The notes beneath the pieces are model-generated. The model did not search any database. It was not told the DNA's origin and was given only the letters and a program-made list of their open reading frames with translations. The translations under genes were made by a program, and so were the position numbers. This document shows positions 1 to 9,266 of a stretch of DNA of 64,000 nt, in pieces. This stretch comes from CAZEAC01 sp964510065 (GTDB lineage: Bacteria > Bdellovibrionota_C > UBA2361 > CAIXSY01), in contig CAZEAC010000001.1 in assembly GCA_964510065.1 (NCBI GenBank), positions 103,489 to 167,488 of the forward strand, given 5' to 3'. Position 1 is the first letter of the stretch. Every line of letters starts with the position of its first letter.

Positions 1-1
1 G

Positions 2-976
2 AAAGGCTTTCGTACCTTAGGTTTCGCCGATGGTGGCTATCTTTCGCGCTCGCTCGGTTTTAATCGTGGATTTCAGGTCTATGAAGATAAGCGTGAAGGC
101 CTTCAGGCGAAGCTCCCAAAACTGATAAAGGCCCTTGATGGCATTAAGGTTGGCGAACGCTTCTTCGCGTTTCTGCATACTTATGACATTCATTGCCCGT
201 ACCATCCACCGGAGCCATACTACTCGATGTTTCAAAGCGAGGGCGCAGAGAAGATAAAAACGAAGCGAAAATGCGGAGCCACTTTTTTTAATAAGAAACC
301 TCGAAGTAGGGGAGAGCTACTTTTCCTGTCTGACCGCTACGACGGCAAGATTAGATGGACCGACAATAACTTAAGTCCGCTTTTTGAGTACCTTGACCGT
401 CGCAAGCTCCTCGAAAACACCTACGTAATTATTCTCTCTGACCACGGTGAATCATTTGGCGAGCATGGGCTCGTAGGTCACCAGCGCTCACTTCATCGTG
501 AATTACTCTCCGTACCGATGATCGTGGTAGGGCCAGGAATTGTCGCGAGGAGGATCGCGCAACCTGTCGGACTCTCCGATCTGACACCTACTGTACTTTC
601 GCTTCTTGGCTTGCAAACTGAAGGGAAAGTTGATGGTACTACGCTTCTGCCGATTCTTTTTGACTGGAAGTCTCTTCCTGACTTTCCGTCGTTTCGCGTT
701 TCGTCGTTGGAGCGAGAGGTTTTGTTGCGATCGGTCGCAGATAACCGATTTCATCTGATTCAGGATCCGTCTCGAAAGCTGATTGAGCTATTTGACATGG
801 CGAGCGATCCGCGCGAGCAAAATAATTTGGCGAGCACACAGGCCGATGTGGTGCGTGCCATGAATGCGCAACTTGATGCCGCAGTGACAAAATTTTCCGA
901 TCATGGCGGAGCAGAACATGTTGAACAGGAAGACGAGGAGCTCGAGCAATTAAAATCGCTCGGCTACGTGAATTAA
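2..976 (+). CDS. Sulfatase / alkaline phosphatase superfamily protein (5' end outside window)
   Basis: The frame is open from base 2, so the gene starts before the window. About 324 C-terminal residues are seen. Readable blocks are HTYDIHCPYHPP near base 165-200, then SDHGESFGEHG and a following HRELLSVPMIVVGPG stretch, which are the C-terminal metal-site and late blocks of type I sulfatases. The family hydrolyses sulfate esters, or in relatives transfers phosphoethanolamine. The catalytic CxPxR formylglycine motif would lie upstream and cannot be checked, so the substrate is unknown. The end of the protein (LKSLGYVN) is typical of sulfatases. The gene is convergent with mqnC; a palindromic repeat fills the gap between them. 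Confidence 0.85.
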   Translation, partial: KGFRTLGFADGGYLSRSLGFNRGFQVYEDKREGLQAKLPKLIKALDGIKVGERFFAFLHTYDIHCPYHPPEPYYSMFQSEGAEKIKTKRKCGATFFNKKPRSRGELLFLSDRYDGKIRWTDNNLSPLFEYLDRRKLLENTYVIILSDHGESFGEHGLVGHQRSLHRELLSVPMIVVGPGIVARRIAQPVGLSDLTPTVLSLLGLQTEGKVDGTTLLPILFDWKSLPDFPSFRVSSLEREVLLRSVADNRFHLIQDPSRKLIELFDMASDPREQNNLASTQADVVRAMNAQLDAAVTKFSDHGGAEHVEQEDEELEQLKSLGYVN

Positions 977-1006
977 GATTTCTTGTAGCCGCTATACTAC
1001 TACTCA

Positions 1007-1141
1007 GTTAACGAAATCTTCTCACTTTTCTCTGCCTCGGTGTCCTCTGAGCCTCTGTGGTTTTTATAAAGAAAAATAAACCACAGAGACACAGAGCGCA
1101 CCGAGTGAGGACCGAGACTAATGATAAGTTATTTCGTTAAC
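1007..1141. repeat. Intergenic palindromic element A (CACAGAG type)
   Basis: Outer arms GTTAACGAAAT (1007-1017) and ATTTCGTTAAC (1131-1141) are perfect inverted repeats. Inside them CTCGGTG...CCTCTGTGGTTT pairs with AAACCACAGAG...CACCGAG around an A/T-rich loop. The core CCTCTGTGGTTT / AAACCACAGAG is shared with elements B (36587-36715) and C (46415-46545), but the outer arms differ. It sits between two convergent stop codons, so it could also act as a bidirectional transcription terminator. Confidence 0.75.
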
Positions 1142-1147
1142 AGAGTA

Positions 1148-2314
1148 CTACTCGAAAACTTTTAAAATGTTGAAGGCGCTATCGCGCTGTGCGGGGACAA
1201 ATCCGGCTTCGCGGATATTCTGTTGAAGCTCTTCCGGGCTCATGCACCATTTATTCGCTGAAAATCCGCCAGCTTTGGAGACTACATTCTCCTCCATCAT
1301 TGTGCTGCCAATATCATCACAACCGAAATGTAACCCGACTTTGGCAACTTCGCCGCCAAGCGTCGGCCAGCTCGCCTGATGATGATAAATATTATCAAGG
1401 AAGATTCTCGTGAGAGCGGTGTTACGCAAATACTCGATAGCCTCGGCACCGTAGCTTTCGGCATGGCGACTTCTTCCAAGCGAGGTGGCATGATTGTGCT
1501 GCAAGGGCCATGCGATAAAGGCATTAAATCCGCGCAAGCCTTTGGCGAGGCTGCGATCTTGCGCATCACGAAGCCTTTCGAGATGATTAAGTCGATGTTC
1601 AATGGTTTCGCCAAAACCTATTACCATGGTTGCGGTAGTGGACAGATCGAGGGAGTGTGCAATCTCCATAATCTTTATCCATTCGTCGGCCTTAATCTTC
1701 TTTGGGCTGACTCTATCTCGAATCTCGTCATCCAAGATTTCTGCGCCGCCCCCGGGAAGACTACGCATGCCGGCATCTCGAAGCGTGCTCAAGATTTCTA
1801 AGTAATCCTTACCAGAGATCTTTGCCATTTGTTGAATCTCGGAAGGCGAGAAAGAGTTGATTTCAATCGGATACGTAGTGTGAATCCATTGAACTAAATC
1901 GACGTAATAGGAAAAGGGAAGATCGTCATTGTGCCCGCCCTGGAGAAGAATGCGTGTCGCGCCAAGACTAAGTGCTTCACTGATCTTTTGACCAATCACT
2001 TCGCGCGAGTTTACATAGGCTTCTGGGTCCTGCGAGCTATGCCGATAGAAACCGCAAAAGGAGCAATCGGTGTTACATACATTGGTATAATTGATGTTGC
2101 GGTCAATCAAGAACGTGACTACTTTCCCCGGGTTATGACGTTGACGTAGTAGATTGGCGAGCCGTCCCAGGTCCAAAAGCTCAGCCTCTTGATAAAGTAG
2201 CCGCGCCTCGTCTCTCGTTACTCTTATTCCTTCGGCTATTTTTGCCGAAATGCGCGCAATTTCAAAACGAGAAGAGTACGTCGTTTCAGCGTCTTGTCTG
2301 GCAGTCTGTGACAT
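1148..2314 (-). CDS. mqnC: Cyclic dehypoxanthinyl futalosine synthase (radical SAM), MqnC
   Basis: A 388-residue radical SAM protein. The cluster motif C-x3-C-x2-C is at C80, C84 and C87 (CNTDCSFC). Further family blocks are LPGGGAEIL, SPKKIKADEW, TTATMVIGFGETIEHRLNHL and a GFNAFIAWPLQ stretch; the last block (FIAWPxQ) favours MqnC over the paralogue MqnE. MqnC cyclises dehypoxanthine futalosine in the futalosine route to menaquinone, in the cytoplasm. The start is an ATG. The gene is divergent from mqnD, which acts in the next step, with only about 70-90 bp between the starts, so a shared control region is likely. I see no mqnA, mqnB or mqnE in the window. Confidence 0.88.
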   Translation of the reverse strand: MSQTARQDAETTYSSRFEIARISAKIAEGIRVTRDEARLLYQEAELLDLGRLANLLRQRHNPGKVVTFLIDRNINYTNVCNTDCSFCGFYRHSSQDPEAYVNSREVIGQKISEALSLGATRILLQGGHNDDLPFSYYVDLVQWIHTTYPIEINSFSPSEIQQMAKISGKDYLEILSTLRDAGMRSLPGGGAEILDDEIRDRVSPKKIKADEWIKIMEIAHSLDLSTTATMVIGFGETIEHRLNHLERLRDAQDRSLAKGLRGFNAFIAWPLQHNHATSLGRSRHAESYGAEAIEYLRNTALTRIFLDNIYHHQASWPTLGGEVAKVGLHFGCDDIGSTMMEENVVSKAGGFSANKWCMSPEELQQNIREAGFVPAQRDSAFNILKVFE

Positions 2315-2400
2315 GCCCTAGTTATCGAGGAATGGAGGCCGAGAGTCAAGCAAGGTCGAATTAGTGCATCTTCTAAAGCAAAATGTTAAGATTTCGGGCC

Positions 2401-3273
2401 ATGGCAAACAAGCAAAATATAACCATTTACCACTCTCCTGACTCCGATGATGCCTTCATGTTTTACGGCTTAGTGAGCGGCGCGGTGCGTCATCCCGATT
2501 TCGAATTTGCGCACGATCTCTCTGATATTGAGACGCTCAATCAACGAGCCCTCCGCGGTGAGCTTGATGTGACTGCAGTGTCGGTACATGCCTGCGCATT
2601 CTTACCTGAATACACTATTCTTGATTGCGGCGCCTCGATGGGCGGAAAAAATTACGGCCCAAGACTTGTTGTGCTTGGTGATCAACCGCTCGTCCGGATC
2701 TCCGAAATCGCCATTCCTGGAGCGCTTACCTCTGCGGCACTCGCGCTTAGGATCTTCTTGCATGAGCATAAGCTCTCGCCGAAAATTAAAATCATGCATT
2801 TTGATACGATTCAAAAGGCTGTCAAAGAAGGACTAGTGCAGGCAGGGCTGCTTATTCATGAGGGGCAACTTACGCACGCTCGCGAAGGTCTAAGGACCAT
2901 TGCTGACCTTGGTGTCTGGTGGTGGGAGAAATATCAACTTCCGCTTCCGCTCGGCGTTAATGTTGCCAAGAAAAGTCTGGGCGCCGAAGCGATCACGGCG
3001 ACCGCGGATGTGCTGAAGCGCAGCATTGAATATTCGCTTGCCCATCGCTTGGATGCGCTTACGTATGCGCTTCGCTACGGCAGAGGGCTCTCGACTTCGG
3101 ATGCCGACACCTTTGTTGGAATGTATGTTAATGAGCGAACGGTAAGTCTAGGCGAAAGCGGCATCCGGTCAATTAAACTCTTTATCGATCGTGGTAAGCA
3201 GTGCGGAGTTATTCCGGCTGAGTCTTCGGTTTCATTTTACAGCGACCCAGAGCTCCATGCGGTAAACGGGTAA
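2401..3273 (+). CDS. mqnD: 1,4-dihydroxy-6-naphthoate synthase, MqnD
   Basis: About 290 residues, close to the usual MqnD length of 270-290. Blocks seen are YHSPDSDDAFMFYGL at the N-terminus (family pattern: SPCPNDTFIF), the DIETLNQRALRGELDVTAVS stretch, GASMGGKNYGPRLVV and LPLPLGVNVAKKSLG. This is the periplasmic-binding-protein-like fold of MqnA/MqnD enzymes; the N-terminal SPDSDDAF favours MqnD. It converts cyclic dehypoxanthinyl futalosine to 1,4-dihydroxy-6-naphthoate. An in-frame ATG lies at 2383, six codons upstream; neither start has a clear Shine-Dalgarno site, and 2401 (MANKQN) gives the more usual N-terminus. Divergent from mqnC, which makes its substrate. Confidence 0.82.
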   Translation: MANKQNITIYHSPDSDDAFMFYGLVSGAVRHPDFEFAHDLSDIETLNQRALRGELDVTAVSVHACAFLPEYTILDCGASMGGKNYGPRLVVLGDQPLVRISEIAIPGALTSAALALRIFLHEHKLSPKIKIMHFDTIQKAVKEGLVQAGLLIHEGQLTHAREGLRTIADLGVWWWEKYQLPLPLGVNVAKKSLGAEAITATADVLKRSIEYSLAHRLDALTYALRYGRGLSTSDADTFVGMYVNERTVSLGESGIRSIKLFIDRGKQCGVIPAESSVSFYSDPELHAVNG

Positions 3274-3308
3274 CTGCGCTTTCTTAATAATTGACCAGAG
3301 ATATCAAA

Positions 3309-3382
3309 TCGGGCTGAAAGGATTTGAACCTTCGACCCCTCCCACCCCAAGGGAGTGCGCTACCAGTCTGCGCCACAGCCCG
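3309..3382 (-). tRNA. tRNA-Pro (anticodon GGG)
   Basis: Reverse complement reads CGGGCTG as the 5' acceptor arm, pairing fully with CAGCCCG at the 3' end, discriminator A. The anticodon stem CTCCC/GGGAG holds the loop TTGGGGT, giving anticodon GGG. The T arm GGTTCAAATCC is standard. CCA is not encoded. Confidence 0.93.
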
Positions 3383-3500
3383 ACACAGCCGCCGAGTCTA
3401 GCGTAGCCAATGCCGAGTTGCAAACCTTGGCAATTATAGGAAGGTTCAGCAGGTTTACAAGAGATTCAGGATTGTCCTACACTCCTCCTGCAAAGAGTGA

Positions 3501-3573
3501 GGGCCCATAGCTCAGCTGGTAGAGCGCTACAATGGCATTGTAGAGGTCAGCGGTTCGATCCCGCTTGGGTCCA
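3501..3573 (+). tRNA. tRNA-Ala (anticodon GGC)
   Basis: Acceptor GGGCCCA pairs with TGGGTCC (one G-T pair), discriminator A. D arm AGCTCAGCTGGTAGAGC, anticodon stem CTACA/TGTAG with loop ATGGCAT, anticodon GGC, T arm GGTTCGATCC. CCA is not encoded. Confidence 0.93.
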
Positions 3574-3656
3574 TTCTGCTTCGCTCGGCGAAGCCGAGCT
3601 ATGCAGAATGCCCTGCGTAGCCTTGGCGGAGCAGGGCCAGCATCAAAGATGCCGCT

Positions 3657-5666
3657 TTAGAAACGCCAATCAATTCGAGCAAAAACGGCGCGTTCTATTT
3701 TTGCCTGTTCGATTCTGCTGAAGTCCGCATTAAATTCAGAGTGCCGCGACTTAAGCAGATCCTGTCCCACGACTGAGAGCACTAATCCTTCAGTGATCTT
3801 GTAACCAATTCGCAGATCAAACTGAAAGTAAGAATCGACGCTTGAGCCAGGTAACGAGTCATAGTAATGGAGCGACGGGTCTACCTCGACTCCCTCGAGT
3901 GGAGTGACCAACATTCGAAGCATCGCCTGATTTTGCGGGCTATTGCCATTAACCTCCTCGTTAACATCTAATTTAAGAAAGCTATACCACGTCTGTATTC
4001 GCCACCATTCTTCAGGATCCCAGGTAATTACTGATTCGAATCCCTGAGAGCTGCCACAGTCGCTATTCTTAATGTTCACGGGAACCTCAAGATGAGGTGA
4101 AGGCGAGCCGACAAACTGCGGGTTACCCGTTTCAACACTAATTAAATCTTGATGATGGCTGTAGAACGTGGCCAGGTCAAAAGTAACTTTAGGGTTCAAC
4201 GTCGTGCGGAACCCAATTTCATAGGTATCGGCTTTCTCGGCCAAAAGGTCTCGATTTCCTTGGAGTCGGAGGACTGCTGGAATTCCGGACTCGGTGGGAA
4301 GTGCTGCGAAATCAAAATTTCTAATTTCAAGAAGTGTACGCGACGGTACCTGAACGGCTCGCGAATAAGAGCTCCAAATTGTGCTGGTTTCGTTCGGAAA
4401 ATAAGCTAGCCGGGCACTCGGCTGAGTTTCATATCCGGTAAATTTGTTGTGTTCAACTTTTGTGCCGATAGTAGCCTTTAAGCGGTCCTCGATAATTGTA
4501 ATTTCATCTTGTACAAACCCATTGACGATATCCCTCGAGTCCGCGGCATTATCGAAATAAAAAGAATCCCTATCGTAAAATCTATTGGTGACCATTTCAT
4601 TGATGTGGCGATAGCCCGTTCCGATGGTAACAAGATTCTGACGGATCGGCGTCATGATATATTGCGACTCAATATCGAAGGTATCGCTCCGTTGAAACGA
4701 TCCCTGAGTTCCCCTTCGATACTGTGAATAATAACCTTGTAAGTCAAACTTAGAGCCATCGGTCATATCATGTTCCCACCGCGCTAACAGGTTTGAAGCC
4801 CTATTGTTTGCGCTTACGTCGGCGTTATATGAGTATGGTGGCTCGAGAAAGGTGAGAACCTGCCTTTCTTCTCCATTCGTAAACTGAAGACCTCCGTGAA
4901 CAGTAACGGCATCGCTCTCAGATGGAGTAGAGTCGTACCTAAATCCTCCGAGGAAGCGATCCCATCTATCATAACTTGAACTTCCGTCTGGTTTGCGAGT
5001 TGCGCCGGACATCTGCTCCTTTGCGTAAAGTCTAAATGATTGCGCTTCATCAAGCTGAACGCTAGTACGCCCGCCCACGTTCAGCGGATCTTGTGAGCCT
5101 CCTCCGAGGGTCACAAAGTTTCCCTTCTGATCCTTCGATAATTTCGTGATTATGTTAATGACGCCATTAACCGCATTTACCCCCCACACGGTGGCTCCGG
5201 GACCCCGTATTACTTCAATCCGTTCAATGTCATCAATCAGGATATCGACAAGATCCCAGTAAACGCCGCCATCAAGTGTTGAGTAGACAGTGCGTCCGTC
5301 GATAAGTACCAACAGCTTGTTGGCAAACACGTTATTAAATCCGCGGGCTGAAACTGCCCACACTTTAGAATTAACCCGTGCAACTTCTAATCCTGGCACC
5401 ATGCGTAACAGCTCGGGCACTGAATTTGCGCGCGATCGGCGAATATCCTCGCGGTTAAGAACAAAGAGAGCGGATGCAGCCTTCGAGGCCTTCTCTTCTC
5501 GTTTTGAAACTGAGGTTATTTCGATATCTCCTAGCTGATCGAGTGGAATATTGAAAAGATCATCAGCGTTTGCCCACGCATCATGTGCAACGGAAATTGA
5601 AAGCATCAGACACGCGATCTTCTTTAAGACCGACAAACGGTTAGTGCATTCTCGTTTTTGACTCAT
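3657..5666 (-). CDS. TonB-dependent outer membrane receptor
   Basis: 669 residues: a signal peptide (about 1-32, ending AWANA), a possible TonB box (DIEITSVSK), a plug domain (about 45-165, with VPELLRMVPGLEV, GFNNVFANKLLVLIDGR and VIRGPGATVWGVNAVNGVI) and a beta-barrel ending in the aromatic residue of RIDWRF. It would import a siderophore, cofactor or other ligand across the outer membrane. It is the third gene of a minus-strand operon after the hybrid kinase and the YfiR-like protein, with 9 nt to the latter. That trio suggests the receptor belongs to a ligand-sensing circuit as well as transport. The ligand cannot be told from sequence. Confidence 0.9.
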   Translation of the reverse strand: MSQKRECTNRLSVLKKIACLMLSISVAHDAWANADDLFNIPLDQLGDIEITSVSKREEKASKAASALFVLNREDIRRSRANSVPELLRMVPGLEVARVNSKVWAVSARGFNNVFANKLLVLIDGRTVYSTLDGGVYWDLVDILIDDIERIEVIRGPGATVWGVNAVNGVINIITKLSKDQKGNFVTLGGGSQDPLNVGGRTSVQLDEAQSFRLYAKEQMSGATRKPDGSSSYDRWDRFLGGFRYDSTPSESDAVTVHGGLQFTNGEERQVLTFLEPPYSYNADVSANNRASNLLARWEHDMTDGSKFDLQGYYSQYRRGTQGSFQRSDTFDIESQYIMTPIRQNLVTIGTGYRHINEMVTNRFYDRDSFYFDNAADSRDIVNGFVQDEITIIEDRLKATIGTKVEHNKFTGYETQPSARLAYFPNETSTIWSSYSRAVQVPSRTLLEIRNFDFAALPTESGIPAVLRLQGNRDLLAEKADTYEIGFRTTLNPKVTFDLATFYSHHQDLISVETGNPQFVGSPSPHLEVPVNIKNSDCGSSQGFESVITWDPEEWWRIQTWYSFLKLDVNEEVNGNSPQNQAMLRMLVTPLEGVEVDPSLHYYDSLPGSSVDSYFQFDLRIGYKITEGLVLSVVGQDLLKSRHSEFNADFSRIEQAKIERAVFARIDWRF

Positions 5667-5675
5667 ATCGAACCC

Positions 5676-6224
5676 TTATTTTCCAATTACCCGCTCCGCG
5701 ATCTTCAACAAATCAGAGCTGGGAGTAACAAGCTTTAAATTTAACTTTTCAAGATTGACGACAAATCCAAGTTTATTGCCGACCCGTGAAAACGAAATCG
5801 CAACACTTTCGTTTTCGTCACTGACACATACCATTCCAGCCGGTATATTTTGTTCACACGCCTTGACCGCTAAAATATCAGCGCCGGCGAAATACGATAA
5901 CTTGCAGCCCTGCATGTCTTTTTCGCTTGAAAGGTTGACAACTTTAATACTGTGCCCGGCTATCTTCTTGCTAACGGCCTCTGCAAGATGGGTTTCTATG
6001 TTCTCTGCCTTGAAGAGGCAGACTGAAATTGGTTCGTTCGCAGAGCTAAAAGTACTCTCGGCCCAAGTGATGTATTTCACGAAATTATATAAATAGACGG
6101 CTTTGAGTTGCGCTTCGCTGATATCAAGCGCATGCGACGCGGGGACACCGAGCACTCCCAACACAAGCAAAGCGCCGAGGACGAGCGTTCTCACTGGACG
6201 TGGCATTCTATTCTTAAGCGCCAT
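5676..6224 (-). CDS. YfiR-like (DUF4154) periplasmic protein
   Basis: About 182 residues with a signal peptide (VRTLVLGALLVLGVLGVPASHA) and then LKAVYLYNFVKYITWAE, ISVCLF, and a C-terminal GFVVNLEKLNLKL block, all typical of the YfiR/DUF4154 family. YfiR is a periplasmic protein that restrains a membrane-bound signalling partner; here the partner is probably the kinase encoded just upstream. Three starts are possible: GTG 6239, ATG 6224 and ATG 6206. I chose 6224, which lies behind a GAGGTG...AGAG purine-rich run. Only about 20 nt separate it from the kinase stop, so the two are co-transcribed. Confidence 0.8.
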   Translation of the reverse strand: MALKNRMPRPVRTLVLGALLVLGVLGVPASHALDISEAQLKAVYLYNFVKYITWAESTFSSANEPISVCLFKAENIETHLAEAVSKKIAGHSIKVVNLSSEKDMQGCKLSYFAGADILAVKACEQNIPAGMVCVSDENESVAISFSRVGNKLGFVVNLEKLNLKLVTPSSDLLKIAERVIGK

Positions 6225-6245
6225 GTTCTCTAAAGCCACCTCATA

Positions 6246-9194
6246 TTAGCCTGCGAACATTCTACCAAGTTTCATGTGGCGCTCCGCCCCAAAGCGTAGT
6301 GCGCGTACAAGCGGAAGTAGCAGTTTTAGCTCCAAAGCCACTCGGGCTATTCCTTCCTTGACGTCTCCGAAACGCTCTTCACCTAGAATTTTTTCGAGCG
6401 CTGCAACAGCTTTGTAAGCACGATGTGCGGATAGCTCAGTCATTAACAATTTTAATGCACGTATGCAGCTAGTCATCTCCGCCAAGTTACCGCTGACATC
6501 TGCATCCTGAAGGGCAAATAGTAGTCTTGGACACTCACTGAGGTAGCGGTCCGTAAACAGGATTATGAGTTGAGAGTCGGCGCGCAGTCTTAGTAAGAAA
6601 TCAGCAATGTCGACCGCGCTGGCGATCTCGCATGTTTTTGGAGAACTTCCTTGCGGAAATGATTTTTCGAGAGTTTCTTCGACGATATCAATGAGGAGTC
6701 GAACATCTCCATCAATCCTTTGCAGCATCTCTGACATAAAATGTGAATTGATCTTTACCGGAGAACGCTTTTGCGACACAGCTGAGCCGGTACTCGAATT
6801 GAGGACGTCCTCTATTTTCTGATGCAGGCTCTTTACTTCAATTGGTTTCGAGATGTACTCATCCATTCCGGCGGCAAGATACTGCTCTTTATGTCCATTC
6901 ATTGCGTTTGCCGTAAGTGCGATTATTGGAATGTGACCATGTGTGTCCTTTTCTGCTTCGCGAATCATTCGGGTAACTTCGACTCCGCTCTTTGATGGCA
7001 TTTGAATGTCCATCAGAATGATATCAAACTGGGGAAGGCGTGAATTGTTTTCTGTATTTTGAGTGCCAGTGTGCCTTGCTGACCATTCGCGCAAAGCTTC
7101 TTCCCCGTCTCGTGCCATTGTCACAAGATGACCCGCTTTCTCTAATACTCGATGTATCAGGCGCTGATTGGTTTCGTTATCCTCGGCGACAAGAATGTTT
7201 AACCTGCTGGTAGGAGCGCGCGGCGTTTCAACAATACTGACAGCGTTAACTGGCCCTTCGCTTGAGATGACTGTTTTAGCGTCGTCTTTAAAGCGAGAGA
7301 GGGAGTTTAGCAGACTGGGCATTAATATTGGTTTGAGAGCGAACACAACTCCATGAACACTATCGCCGTTTCGCATCTGCGACATCTGCATCGGATTAAG
7401 CATTGCTATGATCTTGTAACACCCTAATGCATGGAGTGTTTCGAGCGTGAAAGGATTTAGAGCGTGGTCGCTGCTCAATTGAGAAAAGCCAAAAATTGCA
7501 ATTGTTTTCTCAAAGTCGAATTGTGTAGCTGTGCCGACGGACTTTTGAAACTGTTCTAAAGAATCGTATTCAAATGTTTCTCCCCCGAGGTAGGTAAGAA
7601 CTTTAGCGACATTCGTGCGATGAGCAACGCAGGGGTCGATGACCGCTATCGCATAGCCCTTTAGATAGGTAACGAAATTTTCGTGCCGCGATGGTGCCGA
7701 AGTAGAACACTCAAAAGACAGTGTAAAGTAGAATCTGCTTCCTCTTTTAACATCGCTCTCTGCACGTAACGTACCACCCATGAGGCTTACAAGGCTCGAA
7801 CTTATGCTTAGGCCAAGTCCGGTTCCTCCGTACCTTCTGGTAGTTGACGTATCTGCTTGTTCAAAGGGGTTAAATACTTTCTCGAGCTTGGAGGCGGGGA
7901 TTCCTATTCCTGTGTCTTCAACCGCGAAGGTAAGAGCAAGTGAATTGGGCCCTGTACGCTCCGAGGTAACTCGCAGAGTTATCGTTCCATGCTCCGTAAA
8001 TTTGATCGCATTGCTCACGAGGTTGCGCAGCACCTGCTTCAGTCGCTGCTCATCACCAAAAACTTCATCGGGCAGATCAAAATCGAGATCACAAATGAGC
8101 TCCACGTCCTTCGTACTCACCATAGTGGAAAGGCTTCGTACGAGACTATGGATCGCGGATGTAGGATTAAAGGCAACTTTCTCTACTGCCAACTTATTAG
8201 CTTCAATTTTCGAAAAGTCGAGAATATCGTTGAGAATTCGCAATAACGATTCTGCTGATTCCCTTACAACGGTGAGGTACTCGCGCTGCTCGGGCAATAG
8301 CTGAGTATCAAGGGTGAGCTCGGTCATTCCGATCACACCATTCATCGGAGTTCTGATCTCGTGACTCATGTTCGCGAGAAAGTCCGATTTTGATCGACTC
8401 GCTTCTTCGGCGACATCGCGAGCTTTTATAAGTTCTGAATTCTGTAGTTCAAGGAGGCGAGTTCTTGCTTTGACCTGTTCCTCGAGAAACTCATTGTTTT
8501 TCTCGATCTTTTCAAGCATTGCATTAAAATAAGTGCCAAGTGTTCCGATCTCGTCGCCACTTGTCGAAGCAATGCGCGCTGAATAATCGCTGTTTTTGAC
8601 GATATTATCTACAAAGTCCACTAGGTTAAAAAGGGGCTTGGAGATTATCTTTTCAAATCGTTTTGCCAAATGCTGTGTAAGGGCAACTGCGACTAAGAAG
8701 AGCAAGAGCGCAAATGCCAAGAGCAATTGAATTTTTCGATAAAAGCCATCTAATTCGACTTCAATTATGAGAGTGCCAAGTTTCTCGTCGTTTTCTTGAA
8801 TTGCTTGGCTTACGAATAAGGAGCGATTCTGGAACAGTATCGGCTCATCATATGATGTTGAAAATCCTATCCCTATTTTTTCTTTATCTCGTGCGAAATG
8901 TGCAATGCGGTTCCCAGTTCTATCAAATGCGGTGGCCGACGTGATTGATTCAGCGACCGCAAGCGCGTTCAGGTCACGCTCGGCTGCTGTTGAGTCTCTA
9001 AACGACAGCGCAGGAGTGAGGCTCTTTGCGGTCGTTCGAGCAATCGTCGTGGAGGATTCGACGAGCGAATGCTTTAAGAATCTAAATCCGAAATAGGAAA
9101 AACAGGAAATAGATACCACACACACAAACGTGCTTACTGCTACGCAAAGCGCAACAACCTTGCGTTGGATGGTAAAGACTGAAACAGAGCTCAT
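6246..9194 (-). CDS. Hybrid sensor histidine kinase with CHASE8-like sensor, receiver and degenerate HPt
   Basis: About 982 residues. Order: a TM segment near 20-40, a periplasmic CHASE8-like domain (about 45-150), a second TM, HAMP, coiled linker, HisKA with MSHEIRTPMNG (phosphohistidine near residue 278), HATPase (EQRLKQVLRNLVSNAIKF), a receiver-like stretch without a phosphoacceptor Asp, a true receiver (ILVAEDNETNQ, ILMDIQMPSKSG, ending SKP), and a C-terminal HPt-like helical region. In that region the expected H-x-LKG is IRALKLL, so the phosphohistidine is Arg. A TTG at 9266 would add 24 residues; the ATG at 9194 fits the TM topology better. First gene of the operon with yfiR-like and the TonB receptor. 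Confidence 0.88.
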   Translation of the reverse strand: MSSVSVFTIQRKVVALCVAVSTFVCVVSISCFSYFGFRFLKHSLVESSTTIARTTAKSLTPALSFRDSTAAERDLNALAVAESITSATAFDRTGNRIAHFARDKEKIGIGFSTSYDEPILFQNRSLFVSQAIQENDEKLGTLIIEVELDGFYRKIQLLLAFALLLFLVAVALTQHLAKRFEKIISKPLFNLVDFVDNIVKNSDYSARIASTSGDEIGTLGTYFNAMLEKIEKNNEFLEEQVKARTRLLELQNSELIKARDVAEEASRSKSDFLANMSHEIRTPMNGVIGMTELTLDTQLLPEQREYLTVVRESAESLLRILNDILDFSKIEANKLAVEKVAFNPTSAIHSLVRSLSTMVSTKDVELICDLDFDLPDEVFGDEQRLKQVLRNLVSNAIKFTEHGTITLRVTSERTGPNSLALTFAVEDTGIGIPASKLEKVFNPFEQADTSTTRRYGGTGLGLSISSSLVSLMGGTLRAESDVKRGSRFYFTLSFECSTSAPSRHENFVTYLKGYAIAVIDPCVAHRTNVAKVLTYLGGETFEYDSLEQFQKSVGTATQFDFEKTIAIFGFSQLSSDHALNPFTLETLHALGCYKIIAMLNPMQMSQMRNGDSVHGVVFALKPILMPSLLNSLSRFKDDAKTVISSEGPVNAVSIVETPRAPTSRLNILVAEDNETNQRLIHRVLEKAGHLVTMARDGEEALREWSARHTGTQNTENNSRLPQFDIILMDIQMPSKSGVEVTRMIREAEKDTHGHIPIIALTANAMNGHKEQYLAAGMDEYISKPIEVKSLHQKIEDVLNSSTGSAVSQKRSPVKINSHFMSEMLQRIDGDVRLLIDIVEETLEKSFPQGSSPKTCEIASAVDIADFLLRLRADSQLIILFTDRYLSECPRLLFALQDADVSGNLAEMTSCIRALKLLMTELSAHRAYKAVAALEKILGEERFGDVKEGIARVALELKLLLPLVRALRFGAERHMKLGRMFAG

Positions 9195-9266
9195 GAGAGA
9201 GAGTTCATCGCATGTATGCGTTTGGACGCTGGTGTAATAAATAGTTTTTGCGACGTCTCGTGACAA

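Noticed and set aside
3497..3721. Plus-strand frame of 74 codons
   Set aside because: It covers tRNA-Ala and the 3' end of the TonB receptor gene on the other strand.
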